Assembly (NCBI RefSeq): GCF_932294415.1
Contig: NC_065545.1
Location: forward strand, 17,612,857-17,676,856
From: Quercus robur
Taxonomy: Eukaryota > Streptophyta > Magnoliopsida > Fagales > Fagaceae
DNA length: 64,000 bases
Reading direction: 5' to 3'
Below are positions 24,946 through 36,360 of this stretch, in pieces. A program made the position numbers and the translations under genes. Below the pieces are notes generated by a model that worked only from the letters and a program-made list of their open reading frames with translations, was not told the DNA's origin and searched no databases. The stretch's first letter is position 1. The number at the start of each line of letters is the position of its first letter.

Positions 24946-25246
24946 TAATGAATCCTGTGTTTTTCATGACTTTGGTGAGTCATATTCTTAATGATCGAAA
25001 TGGTTTTGTTTGACGTGGATTTTGTTCATATTGGTTTCAAAGTTTATTTCTTGGCTTATATTATAGATTGTAATTTATTTATTAATCAAACTGTTTAGTT
25101 GAGTTTGTTTTCGAAATTGTTTTCAGTGTTGGATATTTTCTTGAAGCATGTTGGTATCATATATTAAAATACTGTTAAGTTGACAAAGATTAAATTATAT
25201 ATTGTACTTAATACATTTCTCGTGCATCGCACGGGTTAGAGACTAG
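23519..25246 (+). mobile_element. Non-autonomous Helitron, complete
   Basis: The 5' end begins TC after an A (23518) and runs into a TA microsatellite, then ACCGAAACTTTTGAAACTCC, a typical plant Helitron start. The 3' end has the hairpin CGTGC-ATC-GCACG, then GGTTAGAGA, CTAG at 25243-25246 and a T (25247), so it sits between A and T as the family requires. It is 1728 bp long, AT-rich and has no Rep/helicase. The interior has a GC-richer leader-like stretch around 23680-23810 that may be captured host sequence. It shares both ends with the minus-strand Helitron at 7939-11295. Confidence 0.85.
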
Positions 25247-26200
25247 TTTTTATTAAACAACATTCCTATTCAATATTAAGTGAGGACCTTCTCCCCTCTC
25301 TCCATGTATTTTTTGCATGTGCTGGCTCTTTAGTGAGAAAATTAATATAGATTTTTTTTTTTTGTTGAAGAAATATGAAATCATGTACTTAAATTTAAAA
25401 TAGCTATTTGAATATCTATGTACTATGAAAATTTCTTAGAACTTATTGACTAAATGTAATATCTACTCATCAAAAAATGCTACAAAGAATGATAATGAAA
25501 ATCATCATCTTTCTACAATATTTAAATTTTCACAATGAATGATAACATATGCTACAATTTTTTTGAAAATCTTCATTAAATTAAATACTTGCAATCATCT
25601 ACAATGAAAATTTTGTTATTCATATTTCATTCTTTATTATCTTATTTTATGAGTCTAACTACAATATTTAGCTTACTTATTTTTAATGAATACCCATTTA
25701 AGCAGGAAAATAAATTAAAAAAAGAACAAAATAACAAAAGACATATGTCATCAAAGTTTTTATTAGATAAAATTATAAGTCTAGAAGTTTTAAATCTAAT
25801 CAATTAGTGTTCTTTAGGTAACAAATAGAACATCATATATCGTCATTCTAACTTTCCAAGCATAACTCTCAATCTACCATATAAAATTCAAAATACACAA
25901 AAAAATAAAATAAAATTGGGACATTAAAATTTAGTGGGAGTATATTAGACATTGCACAATGGAATATTTTAGGAATTATAAGATTTTGTTAGGGTTTAAG
26001 CAAGAGAGAAACAATAGGGGTATATGCTCATTTACAAAATATAAATGATGAAATTATTCAACTTTAGTTTAAGGGGGAATGCAACTACCGCGAACATAAA
26101 GGAGAAAAGTGTTATTTCGTCAATTTGTGTATGTAAAACAATGTGTGTGTGTGTGTGTGTTTATTTTTATTTAAAAAAAAAACTTGAAATGATGTGTAAA
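25247..26200. other. AT-rich intergenic stretch, nothing recognised
   Basis: Very AT-rich with short open frames only and a (GT)n run near 26143-26160. I see no gene, RNA gene or complete element here. Confidence 0.5.
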
Positions 26201-27620
26201 AAAAAATCAACCTAAAAAAATTATGCATTAAACAATGAATTTAGTTCAACAAATTGAATAAACCAAAAAAGAAATCTAGAAACACAACAAAAAGTCACGA
26301 TATTTTTACAATACCTTTATTTTTAGCTATAGTGGGTCCTAGTTTGATATTTTATTTTTTTATTTTAGAATAATGTTACGTCCACAATATTTTCATAATA
26401 AATCTTATGTAAATTACTACTAGTTTTAAATTTTGCTAACTACTTTTAACCGTGCATTTAAAAATAAAATAAAAAGCCAACTAAAGAAAATTGTGCCTAA
26501 AACAATGAGTTTTGGCTTACTAAATGTGACTAAACAAAAAAAGAAGCTTAGGAATACAACAAAATGTCACACAAAAAAGAAGTTTAGGAATATAACAAAA
26601 TGTCATAATATTTTCGTAATATTTTTTTATTTCCAACTGTGGTAGGTCCCAGTTTGATATTTTATTATTTAATTTTTATGTCCACAGCATTTTCACAACA
26701 AATTTTAAGTAAAAACTTATTACTGATTTTAAAATTATGCATTAAAAAAAATAAACAAAAAGACAATATAAGAAAATTGTGCGTTAAACGTACAGTGAAT
26801 TTTGGCTCACCCAATTTGACTATATGTACTAAAAAAGAAGTCTAAGAATACAACAAAATATTACAACATTTTCACAATACTTTTATTTTTAGGATCCGAA
26901 TAGATATATTTTTATTTTATTTGAGAAAAATGCTACTTCCATAACATTTTTAGAACAAATTATAAATGACAAGTTGTTATTGGTTTTAAATTAAACCTAT
27001 TACTGATATCACTTTTTTATCCTTCAAAAATACCTTGCCACATAAAATTTGTTACAAAATTATTGTGAAAATATTGTGGACATAGCATTTCTTTTTATTT
27101 TATGTTATTTAATCTATAAGAAACTTAGATCTCGCGATTGTGAAAATATTGTGACAAGAAGAAGATATTATAACATTTTCATAATACATTTATTTTTAGT
27201 TATGATTGGTCTCAATCTCTTATTTTATTATTTTATTTTGACCTTTAAAAAATTGACACCTCAATAATAAGGAAAATATTGTAAAAATTTGTTGCGTCAA
27301 TGTAATTGTGTATGCACATATAATATTTAAAAGCACAAGCAAAACCGGTGTATTGTGAAAAAAAAGGGCCAATAAATAGTGCAAATTGTCAATAATTATG
27401 AAAATATTGTAAAAATTTGTTAAGTCAGTATAATTGTACATACACATATAAATATTTAAAAGAAAAGACAAAAACAGCACAACCAAAACTGGCGTACTGT
27501 GGTTTGTGGAAAAAAAAGAAGAAGACTAAAGTACAATGTTGTGAAAAATGTTATGAATGTAACACCTCTTTTTTCATAATGCCTTTAGTTTTAGTTGTGG
27601 ATGATTTTAGTATGATATTT
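26200..27620 (+). repeat. Degenerate tandem repeat, ~250-300-bp units
   Basis: The same ordered phrases recur four or five times: a CCACAATATTTTCATAATAAA-like phrase, then AATTGTGC..TTAAAC, then GAATACAACAAAA, then ATTTTCACAATA, then TTTATTTTTAG..GTGGGTCC..TTTGATATTTTATT. Examples start near 26375, 26680, 26935 and 27270, with a partial unit before 26370. Units have diverged in length and sequence, so this is an old array. Open frames across it are not genes. Confidence 0.65.
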
Positions 27621-27634
27621 TATTTGGCCAAAAT

Positions 27635-27646
27635 GGGCAAATGCCC
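27635..27646. other. Possible Mutator-like element terminus
   Basis: GGGCAAATGCCC is a near-palindrome at the boundary between the AT-rich tandem repeat and the first AACTCGA array. Starts of the form GGGCAAA...CCCTTTT are common at plant Mutator-like element ends. I could not find the matching opposite end, so this is a suggestion only. Confidence 0.3.
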
Positions 27647-27681
27647 TTTTCTTGCAAATTAAACATCCTTTTGCCCTATTT

Positions 27682-27975
27682 TATAACTCGATAATTATAA
27701 AATTGAGTTATGTGAAATACTCAATATTCATATGATCGAGTTAGCTTTAGCTTTGTGCCACGCTGGACAACCAGCGTGGCATTTTCTTTTTTAATCCCTA
27801 AATAACTCGATTTTGGATTAATCGAGTTATGTAACCGACTATTTAGATATCGAGTTATGCTCTTATTAAACCTGTTTTCAGACTATCTTTGTGTCAAGCG
27901 TAGTCTTTTAATATAACTCAATTCCTGTAATATCGAGTTATAAAGTATACTCGAACTCCGTAAAATCGAGTTATT
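27682..27975. repeat. AACTCGA palindrome array A
   Basis: ATAACTCGAT and ATCGAGTTAT alternate here (for example near 27682, 27800, 27820, 27850, 27935 and 27970), so neighbouring copies form inverted pairs. A perfect 9-bp stem, GCCACGCTGG..CCAGCGTGGC, is also present near 27757-27780. The motif is the same as in arrays B and C at 55.9 and 60.4 kb. Confidence 0.75.
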
Positions 27976-28528
27976 CTCGTATAATATCTCCACACCTCCT
28001 CCCATTTAGAGTGTCTTGCTTTCCCCTAAACTGAATTCCACTCTGCTCCATAGATCAATAGCTGCTTTCAGACTTAATTGAAATTTGTATCACCTCAGGT
28101 AAAAAACTCACACCAGAATTTTAGGGCAATGGTATTTTCATTTGATATTGTATTGAATTTTTATTTTTTTGGTTGAATGAGTGTGAAGTAAGTACATTGG
28201 TGTGATTTTCGTTGTTTGTTGTAGTAAACGTTGGTTACAAGAGAATGAAATCTTTACTATAGCAACATTTTGTATTGCACATAATTATCATTGGTCAGAC
28301 ATTTACAACAACATTTAGTATTGAACACAATGTGTAGACATTAACAACAATGTCTAATGTTTATGGTCAAATGTTAGTGTTAGTGTTAGTATTTCATTTT
28401 TAGCATGCAATAGTACATAATTTTATGAATGTCTTTGTCGTGTACCATCTTATGCAGCATTACATTATTTACCAACAGTTGATGCACACTGTTAACTTGA
28501 TCATTTGGTGTTATTGTATTCAGCGTCA

Positions 28529-28978
28529 ATGTCTATTTTTGGCAACCCACAACTCTATAGGCCTCATGATGTATTCACTGCTATGGGTCGTTGTTGGGTA
28601 TTGGAAGATGAGTTCAGTTATCCAATCAATCCGAATCTGCGAAATAGTACTTACGTTCACAATACCATGAGATAGGAGTGGGCTTGGTTATTTCGTGAAC
28701 AACAAATGTTTTATGATGAGCTGGTTGGTTTTAAGTTGCCAGTGCCTCAGCGACTCACATCGCAGATGCCCAGAGACACCATCGACGAACTTCGTAAAGC
28801 ATTGAATCGCATAAGAGAAGAAAATAATCCAATGAAGATACGTCTTAATTGATATCGGACCCAAGTCGAGATTCGAGAGTCAGTGGAGGGAGGGTGGTAC
28901 GAGCACGCACAGTTCATGCAATCACTTCTTGCTGATCCCATTTATCAGTCAAACGTGGAGATGTCAGATGAAGAGTAA
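28529..28978 (+). pseudogene. Unrecognised 150-codon reading frame with two internal stops
   Basis: From ATG (28529) to TAA (28976-28978) one frame runs for 150 codons, interrupted only by TAG near 28675 and TGA near 28850. It encodes a charged protein with the stretches RPHDVFTAMGRCWVLEDEF, EWAWLFREQQMFYDEL, DELRKALNRIREENNP and a C-terminal MSDEE. The middle looks helical or coiled-coil. An AG lies just upstream (ATTCAG at about 28518-28523), so it may be a downstream exon. Both stops could derive from CAG and CGA by C-to-T change. I do not recognise the family. A leader-like CT-rich stretch at 27990-28110 may be its promoter side. Confidence 0.45.
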
Positions 28979-29269
28979 TCATGTCATGGTGTAATTAGAT
29001 TTTGTTAGAGAACTATTTTGCTTAACTATGTTTTATATGTATGTGTGTCACCGTTGCTGCATTTGTACTATGTAAACCTTATTATTGATTGTGAGGAGCA
29101 TGTACGTTATTCGTAATTTAGATTATTCTCACATAACGCATAAAAGTTAAATATTCTCACACATGATGTTTTTCAATAAGCACCTACGACATAACACAGA
29201 AAACTTAAAATAACTTACACTAACATTATTAACTTAACCCTAGACATAACACACACACCACATAAGCAT

Positions 29270-29644
29270 TCATTCTGACAGGTAGTCCTCGTAGTTGAGG
29301 ACATTGTTACATTCCGCAGGAGTGAGTTGCCTATTCGTTGCGGTGGCCAACTCCTTCGTAAATTGTATCATGTGATACTTGGACCTACGAAGTATCATAA
29401 GATTGTTCCTTTTTTTTTTTTTTAATTAAATTTTAGTCACTGCACGCTCATATTGGTGCATGTTTCACCGTGGCAGTGTGAGAGAGCTACGATCGACAAG
29501 AGGCACTCCGAGTCGCAGGAGATCATCGTGCAGAACATTGGACTCGTTCAAGCAAAAGTCCCACTCCCGCCGCAGTCCGGCATAGTATTCCCTCTCGTCA
29601 GAATCTCTTTCCCTTCTATAGTTATCTGGAAAACGAGGTAGCAT
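29270..29644 (-). pseudogene. Unrecognised minus-strand frame fragments
   Basis: From ATG at 29644 the frame reads a very charged start (PDNYRRERDSDEREYYAGL), then FCLNESNVLHDDLLRLG, and stops at TGA near 29480. A second open stretch closer to the end reads RRSKYHMIQFTKELATA and NNVLNYEDYLSE, then TGA at 29270-29272. A poly-A tract (poly-T on +, 29410-29424) lies between the two. Together with the frames at 28529 and 35746 these may be exons of genes carried by one transposable element. Function unknown. Confidence 0.35.
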
Positions 29645-29689
29645 CTAATTGCGCATTGATATTGGAAAACGTGACTTTAGATCGGTATG

Positions 29690-31990
29690 TTTAGATGTTT
29701 TGCAAGGGTAGATGTAAATGGGACTTTGGTATGTGTAGATGTTTTGCAAGGGTAGGTGTAAATGAGACTTTATGTAGGGGTTTTGCAAGGGCAAGTATTC
29801 ACGTGGATAGTGACTTTAAGTATTCACGTGAATAAAGATGATATGACTCGACAGTGTATTGTTCAATGGCAAGGTGTTGAAGAGCACATGCAAAGCTGCG
29901 AACATGACTTGGTTGTACAGTGGTGTCTGTTGGTACATGTGATTCGTTGAGGTAGCTGTTTGATATGGCTATAACCTATGCTACAACAGCGGGCTGGTGA
30001 TGTGTACTGCAAAAGAGGTTGCATATTTATTCACGTGAAGACTATTCAGCATTGATGTGCTTCATCTGACATGACTTAACGAGACAGTGCTAAGCTGTGT
30101 TAAATGTATCATAAACTTTTCAGGGATGCTTTACATCCTTGAAAACGGTGCATTGCAAAGGATGCATAACTGTGTTTTAACGTACGTGTAGGTGATATGA
30201 CTAGATAGGGTTCAACAGTGCAAAGTTGTTGAGCAGCATTGCGAACATCAGTGTAGCAAGGGTGGACAGCTCACCCCCAAAATTGATGCATAAACTTTTT
30301 TGTGATGCTCTGTGTATTCATGTGAGTGTGGATGGGTACTTTTGGTCAGGGTTCAACAGTGCTGAGCTATCCACCGTAGCTACACTCATTGCTCCCTATG
30401 GTGATATTTGGCAAGTGGGATTGAAGAAAGCTGATAACAACATTTGGTTTCGTAACGGTTGGCAGGATTTTGCTGAATACCATTCTATTTGTTATGGTTA
30501 TTTTTTAGTTTTCAGATATGAAAGAAATTCAAGCTTTCATGTTCTTATATTTGATAAGACTGCCACTGAGATTCAATATCCACCTAGGAAGAATTGTAAA
30601 TTGGAAGATCATCAGGTAGAAATAATAGACTTAGATGAAGATGATACAAACATATCTTCCTCAATGTACAGACCCACAGAACATGAAGTCAGAGAAAAGT
30701 TTGTTCTGAAAAAATTACTGATTATGTCTAGAGGAAGCGAGAGAGCAATCCAAGCAGCCGAAAAGTTCAAGCCTAAAAATCCTTCTTTCATGGGTATCTC
30801 GCGGCCGCATAATATGGTGAGCCTTTATACATAATGTGATCATGATGTTCTCTTAAATATGGCCTTGAAACATATATGGGAAGCAAGTATATTATTGGGA
30901 AGCAATTTGTCACACTTCAATGTCTTGTGCTATTACCCTTCATCAAAACATATTCAGCAATGAGATTCGGGAAGGGATGGGTTGCATTTTCGAAAGACAA
31001 TAATTTAGAAGAAGGAGATGTCTGTGTCTTCGAGGTGATCGAAAGGAAGCCTGTTGTGCTTAGTGTCTTAATATTTCACATGGGTGACCATCAGAGTTTG
31101 GACTAGGATAATCTGTTTAAATTTTAAACTAGTGATGTTTATGCTTATATTTAATTAGGGACTTTGATCACTAGTATGGTTTATATCTGATGGATGTGGT
31201 TTTAAGACTTTTCTCTGACCAGTTTGGTATGTCTTGTTGAAGACTATTCAGCATTCCTGTGCTTCATCTGACATGACTTGACAAGATAGTACTGAGCTGT
31301 GTTAAATGTATCATAAGCTTTTCAGCCATGCTCTGCATCCTTGAAAACAGTGCATTGCAAAAGAAGACATATCTGTGTATAGACGTGCGTGTAGGTGATA
31401 TGACTGGAAAGGGTTCAATAGTGCGAAGCTGTTGAGCAGCACATGTAGCACTGCGAACATTAGTGTAGCAACGGTGGACAGCTCACCCCCAAAATTGATG
31501 CATAACCAATTCAGGGATGCTCTGCCTCTTCGAAAATGGTGCATTGCAAAGGGTTGCACATCTGTGTATTCACGTGAGTGGGGATGGGTACTTATGGTCA
31601 AGGTTCAACAATGCCGAGCTGTTGAGCATCACATGCAGAACTACATCAATCAAGTGTAACAATGGTGGACAGCTCACCCCCAAAATTTTGCTTACACTTT
31701 TGAGGGATCCTCTGCATCCTTGAAAATAGTGCATTGCAAAATGTTGCATATCTGTTTATTCACGTGAGCATGGATGATATGAGTGAACAGGGTTCAACAG
31801 TGTCGAGCTATTGAGCAACACATGCAGAACTGCGAACATGACTTGGCTGAACAGTGCCGAGCTGTGTTAGCCTTCTCCAACCTTACTTGTCAAATGCTAG
31901 TATTACGAGCAGCGAGTGTAGCAACACTGGAGAGTTTTATTCCCATATTCCCTTACAAAATTTTCAGGGAGTCTTTGCGGGTACAAAATG
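29690..31990. repeat. Repeat-rich block containing inverted B3-exon pieces
   Basis: Phrases such as TATTCACGTGAGTGTGGATG, GGTTCAACAGTGCCGAGCTG, GTTGAGCAGCACATGCAGAA and TGCATCCTTGAAAA recur many times here, with one more set at 36600-36700. Three copies (about 30250, 31455 and 31650) and a diverged fourth (about 31920) contain, on the minus strand, a frame reading NFGGELSTVATL or close to it. That is the start of a VRN1-like B3 domain, in opposite orientation to the B3 gene remnant at 30361. Confidence 0.7.
30361..31106 (+). pseudogene. VRN1-like B3-domain gene remnant (REM family), 5'-truncated
   Basis: The exon at about 30361-30816 encodes the first B3 domain from AELSTVATL through WQVGLKKADNNIWFRNGW and YFLVFRYERNSSFHVLIF. 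An acidic linker and ERAIQAAEKFKPKNPSFM follow, with a donor GT at 30817. A second exon ending at TAG (31104-31106) gives the end of the second B3 domain: FGKGWVAFSKDNNLEEGDVC then VFEVIERKPVV. B3 proteins of this class (two B3 domains around a linker) bind DNA in the nucleus; VRN1 acts in vernalisation. Here the N-terminal exon is missing and repeat sequence runs straight into the B3 domain. Most of the first half of B3-2 is also lost. An open frame from 30226 exists, but its first ~45 residues are repeat-derived. Probably dead. Confidence 0.75.
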
Positions 31991-33558
31991 ATGTTACATT
32001 TTCTCAACATCAATGTAAAATTACATGAAGAAAACTATGCTTCCAAGTTTTACATCAATGACTTCTGATCATCACAATTGCAATATTAAGGAGATTTGGA
32101 GCAATGCTACAACAAACCAATAACTTGAATGAAACATTTTAGAGGCTGATAAGGCTTTTAGGCCTTTACCCTATTTCTAAGTAAACCAAATATCGTTGTG
32201 ACAGTGTGTTGTGTGAGCCATATGGATTTTTAGTGAGTAAGTGGTTAGTCTGGTTTGGACGAGTCTTTATGTAATGTATCTATATAAAGTAGGACACTAT
32301 TAGAATTAAGATACACAGATGCGTGTATATGATACCGTGACTCAAACAACTCATATAAATGAATTATTCGTATTATTGAATCATATGCGTGGTTGGTCTA
32401 TGTGGTTTGGATGAGTCGTATGTATTGAATCTATTAAATTTTCCTACAAGTAATGTGCAATAAATATAATTTGGAGGCATTTCACTTCCTAAGGTTTTTC
32501 CTACATTACAAAGTGTGAGAGTGCTTTTTTCTTTAGCACACAGGCCCAAGGATCTTGGGCCAAATAGTTGTAGTTTGGTGGATTGGGCTTGGTTCACCGC
32601 AGCTAAATGAGGGCTGATTACGAACCAAGTTGTGTGCAAGTCACATAAATCTCCTCAAGGCAAAAAATGCGATTCCTCCTAAGCAATAAAATACCATTAT
32701 AAGTGTTTTAGTATCATAAAATGACCCTTTACTCTTACAAAATAAGTAAAATAGATATTCATAATATTCACAATGAGAAAGAGATTGAAATAGAATATTT
32801 AAGACTTATCTTTTATGTATAAACATTTTAAAGAATTCCTTCACTTGGTACCCCGGGCGTACTGTCGTGGGATCCCGGGGCGTATTAGGCCTGTAAGAAC
32901 CCAGAATCTCTGGTTCTCTGCATTATACAATCTTTCTCCATGCTTGTTATGCAATGAAGTTTTGTCATTTCCTTTTACCTCTATAGGTCCTACACAAGAA
33001 CAACTATACAATGCACATATCTTCAAATAATTGTTAGTTTCTTATATTAGGATATATATATTAATACATATACATATATGTAAATGAATTTCATGAGAAT
33101 GATTCAGCCACGAGGATCCTGGCCCCAATTCTCACAGACTTAGTGCTTTTGCACAAGACTTGTGGGATTTGGAACTCAAGTCTGAGTGGCTTTGCTTGAG
33201 CAAAAGACTCAGCTTTACAAGCAAGAATATATGTATTGAGCAGCAAGAAGCAGTAAAGGAAGATAATATGATAAATACATATGCAAAGTAATTGTTAGAA
33301 ATCCTTAAATCAATATGAGATATTTCATTATTTTTCTTGATTGTGGATTACAAATGTGCTTACTAAGACGTGATACAAGGTTCAAATAAGCTCAAAAATT
33401 ACAGACTTCGATGGCTATCCAAACCTCTAAGACTTGCAAAGTTTGAATCCTTTTGAATCCAAGTATGTGCTATAATGGTTGTTTCTGGGATACCGGGAGA
33501 CATTCCTCTGTTTTTCTTAAATTTTACAGAGTTCTAATGACTCTGTTATGATATTCTT
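31991..33558. other. Intergenic stretch with retroelement-like fragments
   Basis: No gene is seen. 32480-32620 (GTGAGAGTGCTTTTTTC, GGCCCAAGGATCTTGGGCC, TTCACCGCAGCTAAATG) reappears inverted at 34685-34815, so two copies of one element lie head to head here. A GC-rich phrase with CCCGGG and GGGATCCCGGGG is at 32850-32880. Confidence 0.45.
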
Positions 33559-34535
33559 TGTTGAGGTCTAAAAAATCACAGTAAAATAAGCCCAAGAAAG
33601 AATAAGCTGAGCCCAAGAAAGAGTGAGTTAAGCCCAGAAAAAAGAAAACTCAGACCAAGTCCAAAGGGATTATACGAAAGGCCCTGAGGATCCCGAAGCC
33701 CAGAAAAGGAAAAGCAACCAAAGAAAAAAAGAGAGAGAACATCACAGCAAAGTATAAAACGCAAGGATCCTCAGGCACCATCAATAAGCGCAAAAAAGAA
33801 GAAGACCAGGACAGATCGATAGAAAGAAGACAGAAAAAGAAAACAAGAAAAACAAAAGAACGCAAGCGACCCTTCATGGCACAGACAGAAAAGGCGTCGG
33901 GGAACCAAGACAAGGAAGAAGAATGATAACAAAACAATTTCAAAAGGGCAGAACAGGATTCCGCCCAAATAGGAAAGAAACAGAAAGGTAAAAGACGCCA
34001 GAAGTGAGGATGCCGAGAAGGGCATACCTCAGTACATCCCAAAGAGGATGGCCAACCAGAAGCTTTCGAAGGAATCAGAACCAAGAGAAGGAAAGAATGA
34101 GAGAAAACGGAAAAGGGGACTTACCGAGATGATGAGGACAGAACATACTCTGTTTGCAAAAGACCAAAACAGGGGAACCAACGGTTCCCCAAGACGCCCA
34201 GAAAAACTCCACTATAAAAGGAGAGGATGGGTTGTGAAGAAAGTAGCGAGAAAAAGAGAAAGAACAATAGAAAGAAGAGATCATCAGAAAGTCCAGGCAG
34301 AAAGAATACTAAGGGAAAAACAAATACTGCTTCCCGATATCCTGTAAAAGCAACTATGGCACATACTCGGATCCAACGAGAATCAAACTTCGCAAGTTTT
34401 GAAGGCTGAAATAGCCATTCAAGGCTGCAATTTTTGAGCTCGATTGGACCTTGTATCACGTCCTAGTAAGCTTACTGTAATCAAACAGATAATGCTTTAA
34501 TGAAATACTGTTTCATAATTCCCAGGATCCCCACA
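33559..34535 (+). mobile_element. Possible solo LTR (TG...CA) with TATA box
   Basis: The unit starts TGTTGAGGTC and ends GATCCCCACA. It is purine-rich over its first 600 bases, has CACTATAAAAGGAGAGG (TATA-like) near 34210, and an AATGAAATACTGTTT polyadenylation-like end near 34500. This layout resembles a plant LTR. I could not match a 5-bp target duplication, nor find a second LTR, primer-binding site or coding region, so the boundaries are guesses. Open frames in the purine-rich part look compositional, not real. Confidence 0.35.
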
Positions 34536-35745
34536 GTACTTTTTTTTATCGTCTTGCTAATCCTGCTTTTCTTTTCTTTCTGAGCTTACGTTGTTAATTT
34601 CTGGCACTCCTCGATATCCTTGTTTGTCATTTTTGTATGTTGTCAGGAGTATTCTCTGCATTCACTTGATTCTTAAACAGCCATTTAGCTGCGGTGAGTC
34701 AAGGCCCAGTCCACCAAATCCTTTCTTTTTTCATTCAGGCCCGGGATCTTTGGGCCTGAGTATCCCGAAAAAAGCACTCTCACATTCTTCATACGGAAAA
34801 ATCCCCTCCCCCTTTAACATGGGTTTTCTCTTCCTTTTATAGCGTGTTTTCTAGGGCTCTGAGGTACTAGTGATTTCTCTCTTTTGCCCCTCAGAGCTCG
34901 TGCTGTGACATTTTCTTAGGGGCTGGTCTCTTCCCTTTTTTCTCATGGTTTTCATCTTTTAATACTGTTTCTCTAAAAGTCACTTCCTGACTTTCCATTC
35001 CGAGGCATCCTTGGGCAACTAGCCTTCAATCTCTCTTCCTTCAAGATTTCTCACTTTTCAGACTCAGCTGCGGTTGTATTTCCTTGCTGTCATTATTCCC
35101 AAATAGTTGGAATCTTTTACTGCTGGGTTGAAAGTTCTCTTCCAGTTGCTTTTACGTATGATTTTCTCATTCTTGGTTCCTTGTGGTATAGCTCCTTTGT
35201 TCATGAATGTTTGCTTTATACTTTCTGATTCTTTGCTGCACCACTGGGTACTTGAGAAGGACATCTCTGTTCTTCATTTCTTGTATTTCGTGGTACCTCT
35301 CTTGAGCTGTCTCAATCCCACAGTAACTGTGCTGCATTACCTGAGGATCCCGGGCCTCTGGCAGCCTCTGGGTATCCCGGCCCAGTTCTTTCACTGGATT
35401 TTGTTGGACTTTTTGATGACCTTTTTGCTGGAAATCTGAACATAAATTGGGCCTTAATGTTGATTCTTCTTGCTGCTTGAATTGGACATTCTTTACTTTT
35501 CATGGAATGGGCTTTCTTGTGAAATTTTAGCCTTCAACACAAAGCAAAGGACATTGTCCAACCAAAGCACATTACTTGAATATAGCAACAAAGAACAACA
35601 GGGAAAAAATGAGAAACTGATTTGACATAAATTTAGCCAAAACTAATAAACAGTTAATCTTTAGAGTTGCAAATGTTGAACGTACATAATCATCATTTGT
35701 CACACATTAACAACAACATTATGTATTGCACATAATGTGTAAACA
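34536..35745. other. Retroelement-like debris
   Basis: Contains the inverted partner of 32480-32620 at 34685-34815, a minus-strand TATA-like TATAAAAGGAAGAG near 34830, and GGATCCCGGGCC and GGTATCCCGGCCC phrases near 35345-35380. No credible gene is visible. Confidence 0.4.
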
Positions 35746-36360
35746 TTAACAACAACGTCTAATGTTCGTAGGTAAAATTTTTTGGAAATCATCATTGCTT
35801 GAATCTGAGAAGTTTGAAATATCTCTTTCATCAATGAACGCAGTAATTTCATTAATAGACTTGATGGCTTGCTCTTGCGCCTTCCCCTTTAGATGCTTCC
35901 TAGCTTTTTGGATTGCGTGAAAACGGTCTAGTCGCCTTTACATTTGATTGTTCTCTTGTTCAAGACGAGCAAGTATGTTGGCAGGTTCATCTCTAGGTAA
36001 CTCGGCTGAGTGTGCCTTAGGAACTCGTAACCCGTGCCATCGACAATACACCTCTAACTCACACCTCTTCTCGTATAGGGTTGACCATGGTGGTTCTGCT
36101 ATAGTGAACTCTATTATGGTGGTATCTGTACTTAGTTTTGTAGGTTTACCGACCATGATGTGTCCGACGCTTCCAAGACTCTCGTACGTGTATATTGGCA
36201 TGTTAACGAAATCTCTCTTCTTTCCAACCCATTTCCCTCTATAGCGGTCTATGTATGTATGTAGTTGTTGATCTGTTGGAACTTGTGATGATGCATTTGT
36301 TGAAATAGGTCCAAACTTGTTTCGCATTATACGATTTGATGTTGAGGCATTGCGACTCAT
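35746..36360 (-). pseudogene. Unrecognised 204-codon reading frame with one internal stop
   Basis: From ATG (36360, MSRNASTSNR) the frame runs 140 codons to TAA at 35938-35940, then continues in the same frame for 63 codons to TAA at 35746-35748. It carries TDQQLHTYIDRYRGKWVGKK, IMVGKPTKLSTDT, WSTLYEKRCELEVYCRWHG and, after the stop, RRLDRFHAIQKARKH and an acidic DERDISNFSDSSNDD. The continuation is clearly coding-like, so the internal TAA (possibly from CAA) is a mutation. I do not recognise the family. It lies about 5 kb from the B3 remnant and near a copy of the same repeat phrases. Confidence 0.5.

Noticed and set aside
33576-34459. Several overlapping open frames on both strands
   Set aside because: They come from a purine-rich stretch; products are Arg/Lys/Glu-rich or Phe/Ser-rich with no family features.
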